From Pictodentalium vernedei (taxonomy: Eukaryota > Mollusca > Scaphopoda > Dentaliida > Dentaliidae): a stretch of 64,000 nucleotides of DNA. The stretch is from assembly GCA_031216915.1 (NCBI GenBank), contig CM062297.1, forward strand, positions 532,106,971 to 532,170,970, given 5' to 3'. Within the stretch, counting starts at the first letter, position 1. Every line of letters starts with the position of its first letter. The notes under the pieces are model-generated. The model was given only the letters and a program-made list of their open reading frames with translations. It did not search any database and was not told the origin of the DNA. Positions 56,341-64,000 of this stretch are shown here, piece after piece. Position numbers and translations under genes: made by a program.

Positions 56341-56865
56341 GTGAATCCCAAACGTGGCAGGATGGGCATGGCTAACATTGTTTCCACACAAAACCCAATT
56401 ATATGTCGTAATGAAAAGATTGACCTGTCGCCCGACAAGTCTCAACGGTCCATTCACCTTTCACACTCCTCCAGAGACATACCCGAAAGTGACAACTCCA
56501 ATGGTGATGTATACAGTCCCGCGCATATATAGAAGGACAACTTGAACCCGATTCCCAGTATCTCCGAACAAGATGAAGCACCCTCAACGTCGTTTACTGC
56601 CACCCTTAACAACATGGCACCCCAATTAACCATACGATCCTCCGTGATCATATACTCTCACCCGCTCACAGGAGATCCCCCAGTACTTGTGACCTCACCC
56701 CCAACGTCAACTCATGAATCGACAGTAATACAGGACATCCCGTCCCATAAGATTGATTGGTCTCCTATGCTCTCACCGGCTGAAACCCATTCCAACCTGG
56801 GAAACCTTAATTTCGCCATCCATGAGAGCATAGTTCCACCAGGACCACGAGCCACTCCCTCTTAA
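56341..56865 (+). pseudogene. Possible coding relic in the foldback arms
   Basis: A frame beginning MNPKRGRMGMANIVSTQNPI is shared by both arms (56341 on the plus strand, 58452 on the minus strand), with mostly conservative differences. It continues as DNLNPIPSISEQDEAPSTSF. It has no similarity that I recognise. Upstream both arms also share a stretch reading ARQNREFMVN in another frame. It could be a former element protein or chance; protein-level conservation between the arms is the only support. Confidence 0.3.
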
Positions 56866-57683
56866 CTCACAAGATGACACAGACACACACCCAATTTATG
56901 AGAGCAACATCTTGCCCACCCAAACCCCGATAGCGCATCACACCATTGATTTGTCCTCCAACAATACCCAACTATGAATACACGTTTCATACTTCTCCAG
57001 TGGGACTACCAACAATACCCCTCAAAACAACACCACTTCGAGCCATCCTGCAATGATAGTCGAAACTCAAACCCGTGAACATACCGCCCGGTTTGACCTA
57101 TCGCTGCTGCAGCTCCCAAAAAATGTTTGACCCAATTGGCGGTCCTCCCAAATAAGCGAAAGTATCCCTCCCGCCAAACAGTGAACCCCGCAATGTTCTG
57201 TTGAAAAGATGTCCCCGCGACATTTGAAACAGTAAGTAGCACCCCACTTTCTATTTTGCTACTCCCGGTCCCATAAAGGGATTTCCTCCCAAAGATACCC
57301 ATAGTAGCATCCCCACCGTATATTAACTGGCCATCTGGTGCCTCCCTCCAGCCTATATCAAACAAACCCTCTTGGGACGCAACAATAGTTTCCCTTCCTC
57401 CTAGTACCCTAAAAGGTAAGTGGGACCCTCCACAAGAGGACTGAAGCCTGCCAATGATATAAGGGAAAGATGCTCTCATGACACAAGACCATCGCCTGCC
57501 CCTACCTGGTTATAACACATCCATTCACTCCTTTTCGCTACTCCGTTTCCCACAAAGAGCCCCTTTCCCGACAGACCCGAGTGGCTCCCTTGATCCCCGA
57601 TTTATCGGCAATCATGGATGGCGAAATTAAGGTTTCCCAGGCTGGAATGGATTTCAGTCGGTAAGAACATAGGGGAACAATCA

Positions 57684-58037
57684 ATTTATTTATTTATTTA
57701 TTTGTTGTTGTTTAACGTCACATATTTCTGAGCAATGGCTAATCATGACCATGACAGTTTTACGGGTGGAGGAAGTCGGAGTACCTGAAAAGAACCACCG
57801 AGCAACGGCGAGCAACTGTCAGCTCCCCAACATATTAACTCCACACAAACAGGGTCGGCATTGATTGAAGGAAGGTGCACCATCGACATACAGTACGCCC
57901 TAGTACACAGCGCCACCGTGCCCCCACGTAGGCAATGAGGGTGAAGTGTCTTTCCTAAGGGCACAACGCGGTTGCCGAATCAAGGACCTCTCGGCTTGTT
58001 GCTTGCACGTATACCTACTGAGCCACGGCGCCCCAGG
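57684..58037 (-). mobile_element. SINE in the right arm of the foldback element
   Basis: Same family as 30264-30658, minus strand, tail (TTTA)n at 57684 and head at 58037 (GCGCCGTGGCTCAGTAGG, read inverted). Flanks AACAATCA and ACCAATCA (57676-57683, 58038-58045) are a slightly diverged target duplication. The left arm at 56755-56775 (GATTGATTGGTCTCCTATGC) shows the uninterrupted site. The B-box region has lost a few bases. Confidence 0.9.
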
Positions 58038-59345
58038 ACCAATCAGTCTTGTGATACGGGATGTCCTCTATTACTGTCGGTTCATGAGTTGACATTGAAG
58101 ATGGGGTCACACTCCTGTGACCGGGTGAGAGTATGGGATCACGGAGGATCGTATTGTTAATTGGGGTGCCATGTTGTAGCTGGTTGAGGGTGGTAGTAAA
58201 CGACGTTTAGGGGGCTTCAACTTGTTCGGAAATACTGGGAATCGGGTTCAAGTTGTCTTTCTTTATATGCGCGGGACTGGATACTTCACTGTTGGAGTTG
58301 TCACTTTGGGGTATCTCCCTGGATAAGTGTGAAAGGTGTATGGACCGTTGAGACTTGTCGGGTGACAGGTCAATCTTTTCATTACTACATGTAATTGGGT
58401 TTTGTGTGGAAACAATGTAAGCCATGCCCATCTTGCCACGTTTGGGGTTCACCGGGGAGGGGGGGGGGGGGACTCCATTCGCCTCTTGGGCTCAGGGTTA
58501 TGGGTTTCAATTTTTCAATTTGGTCCTGGGGGACATGAGATTGCTGGATATTTACCATAAATTCACGGTTTTGTCTGGCTTCTGCAGCCTTGTACTGGGC
58601 ATACCCTTTTCTAACACTGACTCTGGTAATACGCGAGGGCCTTAATCACTCGTCCGGAAGCATTATCCGCAGGGGCTAACTAGTTACGCTTAATCCAGAC
58701 TTTTCAAACCAACGAGAGGAAAAGGAATTCGACGACAGGTTTATAACTATCGCTGGTGTAAGGTTATTATACACCGCGTAGCATCGTCGATTTGCTCGGT
58801 CAAAATGGACGCGGTATGGGGTTAAAGTTATGCTGTATGACGGGTCCGTGGAATAACAGCGTGTCAAGAGATGATGTGTCTCAGTCACAAAAGTGGAAAG
58901 TAGGTGAAAAATCCAACAAGGGAGTGGGTGATTGGTTTCACTGTGGGGGTGAAACCTTTCAGCGTGGAGCTGGTGGAGCTATTTGGTATTTTCGGGTCTG
59001 TATCTTGCAAAGTAGTGAGTACACTTTGTGAGTTGTGGTAAAAATCACTCCTTTTCAATGTGGAGCTGGAAGGAAATATTTGGTATTTATGGGTGTGTGT
59101 CTTGTAAAGTAGTGAATAAACTTTGTGTTTTAGGGTAAAACTCATTACAATCAGCGTGGAGCTGAGAGGAAAAGAAGTGAGAAGACATTGAGTTTTAGGG
59201 TAAAAAACACTACAGTATGCATTAGAAAGTACCGGGTACAGGATCAACACTTTGGATTTGGAGTGTTAGACAGACACAAACTTTTCATCTTGTAAAGTAG
59301 TGAGAAAACGTTGTGTTTTAGGGTAAAGTCGCTACAGTAGGTACT

Positions 59346-59366
59346 GGGGGGGGGGGGGGGGGGGGG
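59346..59366. repeat. G21 homopolymer run
   Basis: In the right arm of the foldback element. At the matching place the left arm has no such run, so it expanded after the arms separated. Confidence 0.9.
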
Positions 59367-59667
59367 CAGGTTGCTGGGCTGACACTTTGGGATTGGGGTG
59401 GGAACAAGACACCTGCAAGTGCGAGCTCGGATGACGGGACTCGGTTTATATTAGTGCTGGCCTGAGATTTGGTGGGCTTTCATAACTAATACGCAACAAA
59501 GTGGTTGGTTGATAAGTTATTCACTTTTCTGAGTGACAGGAGTGGATTCGTGTAATTGTCGTGGGAGGCATGAATATGTTGCAGTCGAAAAAGATGCGAC
59601 AAGTAAATAAATAGTTTTTTGTGACAGGAGTGAGTTCATGCAAATGATCAAAGGGTGACACCGATTA

Positions 59668-59823
59668 TATATGCTTATCTCGAGATCTCGACATAGTTTC
59701 TCCAGATCTCGAGATATTATTTCGAGATCTTGAGATATTATCTCGAGATCTTGAGATAGTTTCTCGAGATCTTGAGATATTATCTCGAGATCTCGAGATA
59801 TTATCTCGAGATCTCGAGATAAA
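59668..59823. repeat. Palindromic CTCGAGAT array, right
   Basis: Seven to eight units like those at 55074-55275, fewer in number. A short (TCTCGAGAT) phase holds throughout. Confidence 0.93.
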
Positions 59824-60159
59824 AAAGTATTGAGGGTGGCCTAAATCAGCCACCGTAGAAATGAATTGTCGCAAAGTTATTAGCAAATATATTGTAAGAA
59901 TTAATTATATTACAAAACGCATCAAGTCTTATGGTATTTTAAGTTCGATAAAAAATAAGGTATTCTTTGAAAATCGCCACCGTGCTTAACCACAAAAAAG
60001 TCGTAAAATTATTTGAAGGGTGGACGTATTCTTTCTTATAATTCTGGATAATTTTCGAATATTACAAATGATTATAAAGGATATTTTTCACTATGGAATT
60101 TAACATGTAAGTACTTCATATTTTGTTAAAATTTATCATTCATATTTTTGAAAGGGGAT

Positions 60160-60372
60160 GAGACAAGTCGGCCCAGAGACAACACGCCCTGAGACAAGTC
60201 GCCCCACGTGTGACAACTCGCCCCAACTTTTGAGACAACTCGCCCCAACTTTTGAGACAAGTCGCCCCAACTTTTGAGACAAGTCGCCCCAACTTTTGAG
60301 ACAACTTTTTAGACAACTCGCCCCAACTTTAGAGACAAGTCGGACCAACTTTGGGGGCAAGTCGGCCCAACG
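60160..60372 (+). repeat. 22-bp minisatellite GAGACAAGTCGCCCCAACTTTT
   Basis: About nine units, given here as GAGACAAGTCGCCCC plus AACTTTT, with AAGTCG/AACTCG variants. Related in sequence to units at 54655-54730. It is open in one minus-strand frame because of repetition, not coding. Confidence 0.9.
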
Positions 60373-60967
60373 TTTTCAGTTGAATAAATGAATGAATGAA
60401 GCATAACTGTCAAAGCAGGCTGTACATAGCACAATAAATCGTTCATATATCAATCAACAGTTTATTTGCCAACCTTAACATAAACACCACCACACTTCTT
60501 TAATAAAGTATTTACACTTATTCTATTGTCAATATAGTCTTTCCAATAACCAAAAATTTTTCCCTGGATTTTTTTCTCCTTGGTCAAGCCAACTATTAAT
60601 ACAACTGTTATCGATAAGCCATACTCCGCTTGTGTTTGTGATTTTTCTTTACTGATGAATTCCCCTGTTCACTGATTTCAGGCTACCCGCCTGTAGAAAA
60701 TTCACTCAACAAAGGAGAAACTGATTGGTATTAATCTGTAATCACCAAAACCCTGTCAAAACATTGGTGGATGCCTGGGAGGAATCGATCATTCAGTTCT
60801 GATGAAATCATTCTTGTGATCAGTCGACAAAAAATTCACGCAACATAAATGAAAGTGTCAATGACACTGTAGCTTAACTTGTGTGTTGTGTTTATATAAG
60901 GATAATGTTCAATGTTTATGAAAGGATTATGAAATAAGACAAGAATTGTGATAATTGGGAATATGTT
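60373..60967. other. AT-rich spacer before the satellite
   Basis: No gene or repeat recognised. The last ~100 bp before 60968 run into the repeated unit without a visible boundary motif. Confidence 0.5.
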
Positions 60968-62101
60968 CATTTCTGTCCCCTGTATGCTATGTTTATGATA
61001 AAAATAATATGAGATGTACACTGTTCTAAAGATCTGAGGGGTGGGTTAATATGACCTCACAGTTAATATACGTGGCCCTCACAGTTAACGTATATCAACA
61101 AAAGTTACCAAATTACAGTGAAATTATTCCAAAATGAGTCATCCTATCAAGTTACATTAAAATCCCTTCATAAATATGCACTGTAGACGGTGCTAAAGGT
61201 TTTCGGGCTTTGGGCCCCTGTAGCCGTCAGTTTCCCAATTGCTTCCAAAGGGGACATTCTCATCTAGACATTATATACCAAGTTACAATGAAATCCCTCC
61301 ATAAATACGACCTGTAGACTGTGCTAAAGGTTTTTGGGCATTTCTGTCCCCTGTATGCTATGTTTATGATAAAAATAATATGAGATGTACACTGTTCTAA
61401 AGATCTGAGGGGTGGGTTAATATGACCTCACAGTTAATATACGTGGCCCTCACAGTTAACGTATATCAACAAAAGTTACCAAATTACAGTGAAATTATTC
61501 CAAAATGAGTCATCCTATCAAGTTACATTAAAATCCCTTCATAAATATGCACTGTAGACGGTGCTAAAGGTTTTCGGGCTTTGGGCCCCTGTAGCCGTCA
61601 GTTTCCCAATTGCTTCCAAAGGGGACATTCTCATCTAGACATTATATGAAGTCAATCTACCAAGTTACAATGAAATCCCTCCATAAATACGACCTGTAGA
61701 CTGTGCTAAAGGTTTTTGGGCATTTCTGTCCCCTGTATGCTATGTTTATGATAAAAATAATATGAGATGTACACTGTTCTAAAGATCTGAGGGGTGGGTT
61801 AATATGACCTCACAGTTAATATACGTGGCCCTCACAGTTAACGTATATCAACAAAAGTTACCAAATTACAGTGAAATTATTCCAAAATGAGTCATCCTAT
61901 CAAGTTACATTAAAATCCCTTCATAAATATGCACTGTAGACGGTGCTAAAGGTTTTCGGGCTTTGGGCCCCTGTAGCCGTCAGTTTCCCAATTGCTTCCA
62001 AAGGGGACATTCTCATCTAGACATTATATGAAGTCAATCTACCAAGTTACAATGAAATCCCTCCATAAATACGACCTGTAGACTGTGCTAAAGGTTTTTG
62101 G
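60968..62101 (+). repeat. Three tandem 371-382-bp units at the satellite edge
   Basis: Units start at 60968, 61339 and 61721 with CATTTCTGTCCCCTGTATGC. They are nearly identical; unit 1 lacks 11 bp (GAAGTCAATCT) present in the others. Each unit holds ~160 bp of non-satellite sequence followed by about one and a half satellite monomers. Border DNA was therefore amplified together with satellite. Confidence 0.93.
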
Positions 62102-64000
62102 GCTTTGGGCTCTGGCAGCCATCATGGTTGAATGATCGCAACCAAAAGGGGACAATCTCATCTGGGCATCATCTGGAGTGATCCTACAAAGTTACAATGA
62201 AATCCCTTCATAAATATGACCTGTAGACTGTGCTCAAGGTTTTTTGGGCTTCGGGCCCCTGTTGACATCACAGTTGACCAATCACGACCAAAAGGGGATG
62301 TCATCATCTAGGCATTATATGGAGTCAAACTCACGGGTTACAATGAAGTCCTTCCATAAATATGACCAATATTTAGACTATGCTAAAGGTTTTGGGGTTT
62401 TGGGTTCGGGAAGCCATCAAGGCTGAATGATCGCGACCAAAAGGGGACGTTCTCATCTAGACATTATTTAGAGTCATCCTACCAAGGTACAATGAAATCC
62501 CTTCATAAATATCACCTGTAGACTGTGCTAAAGATTTTCGGGCTTTGGGCCCCTGTAGCCAATACAGTTGCCTAATAGTGTCCAAAAGGGGACATTCTCA
62601 TCTAGACATTACATGAAGTCAACCTACCAAGTTACAATGAAATCCCTTCATAAATATGATCTGAAGACTGTGCTAAAGGTTTTCGGGCTTTAGGCTTTGG
62701 CAGCCATCATACTAAACTAAAAGGGAACATTCTCATCTGGACATCATCTGGAGTGATCCTATGAAGTTACAATGAAATCCCTTTATAAATATGACCTGTA
62801 GACTGTGCTCAAGATTTTCGGGCTTCAGGCACCTGTTGACATCACAGTTGACCAACCACGAGCAAAAGGGGATGTCATCATCTAGGCATTATATGGAGTC
62901 AACCTAACAAGTTACAATGAAATCCTTCCATAAATACGACCTACAGACATGCTAAAGGTTTTTGGGCTCGGGCAGCCATCAAGGCTGAATGATCGTGACC
63001 AAAAGGGGACGTTCTCATCTGGACACTATTTGGAGTCATCCTACCAAGCTACAATAAATTCCCTTCATAATTATGACCTGTAGACTGTTCTAAAGGTTTT
63101 CGTGCTTTGGACCCCTGAAGCCGTCACAGTTGCCCAATCGTGTCCAAAAGGGGACGTTCTCATCTAGACATTATATGAAGTCAACCTACCAAGTTACAAT
63201 GAAATCCCTTCATAAATATGACCTTAGACTGTGCTAAAGGTTTTCGGGCTTCGGGCTCGGGCAGCCATCATGGTTGAATGATCGCAACCAAAGGGGACAA
63301 TCTCATCTGGGCATCATCTGGAGTGATCCTGCGAAGTTACAATGAAATCCCTTCATAAATATGACCTGCAGACTGTGTTCAAGGTTTTCGGGCTTCGGGC
63401 ACCTGTAGCCATCGCAGTTGACCAATCACGACCAAAAGGGGACGTCATCATCTAGGCATTATATGGATTCAACCTAACAATGTTACAATGAAATCCTTCT
63501 ATAAATATAACCTTTTGCCTATGCTAAAGGTTTTTGGGCTCGGGTACCCATCAAGGCTGAATGATCACGGCCAAAATGGGACGTTCTCGTCTAGACATTA
63601 TTTGGAGTCAACCTACCAAGTTACATTGAAATCCCTTCATAAATATGACCTGTAGACAGTGCTAAAGGTTTTCGGGCTTCGGGCACCTTTAGCCATCAAA
63701 GTTGCCCAATCATGTCCAAAAGGGGATGTTCTCATCTAGACATTATATGAAGTCAACCTACCAAGTGACTATGAAATCCCTTCATAAATATGACTTGTAG
63801 ACTGTGCTTAGGGTTTTCGGGCTTCGGGCTCGGGCAGCCATCATGGTTGAATGATCGCAACCAAAGGGGACAATCTCATCTGGGCATCATCTGGAGTGAT
63901 CCTATGAAGTTACAATGAAATTCCTTCATAAATATGACCTGTAGACTGTGCTCAAGGTTTTTGGGCTTCGGGCACTGGTAGCCATCACAGCTGACCAATC
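61130..64000 (+). repeat. Satellite with ~145-bp monomers in a four-monomer higher-order repeat
   Basis: Monomer landmarks are AAGTTACAATGAAATCCCTT, CATAAATATGACCTGTAGAC, TGTGCTAAAGGTTTTCGGGC, CCAAAAGGGGAC and TCATCTAGACATTATATG. From about 62110 four monomer types follow each other in fixed order. Type 1 has CATCATGGTTGAATGATCGC (62118, 62695, 63262, 63838). Type 2 has CATCACAGTTGACCAATCAC and GGGGATGTCATC (62263, 62837, 63407, 63978). Type 3 has CATCAAGGCTGAATGATCGC (62413, 62976, 63548). Type 4 has CAGTTGCCTAAT/GCCCAATCGTGTCC (62558, 63123, 63695). The higher-order period is about 570-575 bp. The array runs off the window. Confidence 0.92.

Larger units (their letters stand above)
55035..59857. 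mobile_element. Foldback-type transposon, 4.8 kb, 6-bp target duplication
   Basis: Ends are TACGGTGGCTGATTTAGGCC at 55035 and its exact inverse at 59857, flanked by GAAATG on both sides (55029-55034, 59858-59863). Arms of about 1.8-1.9 kb (55035-56860 and 59857-57590) are inverted copies at very roughly 85-90%. A ~730-bp middle separates them. Each arm begins with a CTCGAGAT palindromic array. No transposase, polymerase or other known domain is seen, so the mobilising enzyme is unknown. A SINE (57684-58037) interrupts the right arm. Confidence 0.88.

Noticed and set aside
57006-57479. 157-codon minus-strand ORF in the middle of the foldback element
   Set aside because: No recognised motif and not covered by the arm-to-arm comparison, so there is no evidence of coding.
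55035-59857. Polinton-type element suggested by the 6-bp target duplication
   Set aside because: No capsid, polymerase or integrase sequence is visible and the ends do not start as expected. Kept as an unclassified foldback element.
60136-60360. 74-codon ORF of repeated LVSKVGASCLKS
   Set aside because: Translation of a 22-bp minisatellite.
61130-64000. CRISPR array
   Set aside because: Regular repeats, but monomers are contiguous with no unique spacers, and the DNA is eukaryotic.

Overview
This is eukaryotic, repeat-dominated genomic DNA, most probably from a marine lophotrochozoan such as a mollusc. That attribution is an inference from the mix of elements: tRNA-headed SINEs with (AAAT)n tails, Jockey-type and CR1/L2-type LINEs, a LINE with a 2A-like leader, a GIY-YIG Penelope-like element, a Tc1 transposase of the kind common in marine invertebrates, and many (G)n/(C)n tracts. 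I found no convincing single-copy host gene, no CRISPR array and no rRNA gene. The only long uninterrupted ORFs outside reverse-transcribing elements are two intronless ORF1-like proteins (9619-10452 and 11353-12123, both minus strand).

Layout. 1-3748 is a large inverted repeat with about 1.7 kb arms and a 335 bp spacer; its left arm runs off the window. 4876-9617 holds a duplicated block, a 5'-truncated SINE with target-site duplications, and about 4 kb of diverged tandem repeats, many with a conserved hairpin. 9619-14072 holds the two ORF1-like proteins, a SINE, a LINE 5'-end fragment and a truncated minus-strand copy of LINE family B. 14099-19195 is an essentially full-length but decayed Jockey-clade LINE (A) whose 3' UTR carries three tandem copies of a ~130 bp unit; two related minus-strand fragments follow. 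21797-29775 is one copy of a ~1.9 kb repeat (R1) split by LINE B, a LINE C tail and a Tc1 element. The uninterrupted copy is at 36428-38290.

30672-42420 is sparse: a Penelope-like element (33890-35560), R1 copy 2, hairpins and old dispersed repeats. 42435-46110 holds an inverted pair of class-II-tRNA-like sequences abutting the 3' end of LINE E, whose ORF starts with a hydrophobic leader and the 2A-like motif GDIELNPGP. 46650-53200 is a nest of family B/D LINE copies, a LINE with the start of an RNase H domain, a SINE, and three small DNA transposons whose target duplications point to hAT (two) and piggyBac-type (one). 55035-59857 is a 4.8 kb foldback-type element with a 6-bp target duplication, long arms with palindromic CTCGAGAT arrays, and a SINE in one arm. 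60968-64000 is satellite DNA with ~145 bp monomers arranged as a four-monomer higher-order repeat, bordered by three copies of a ~375 bp unit that includes flanking non-satellite sequence.

The elements do not form a pathway. What the window records is order of arrival: SINE into tandem repeat, hAT into SINE, hAT and piggyBac-type elements into LINE copies, LINEs and Tc1 into R1, SINE into foldback. Several insertions can be checked against an uninterrupted paralogue inside this same window.
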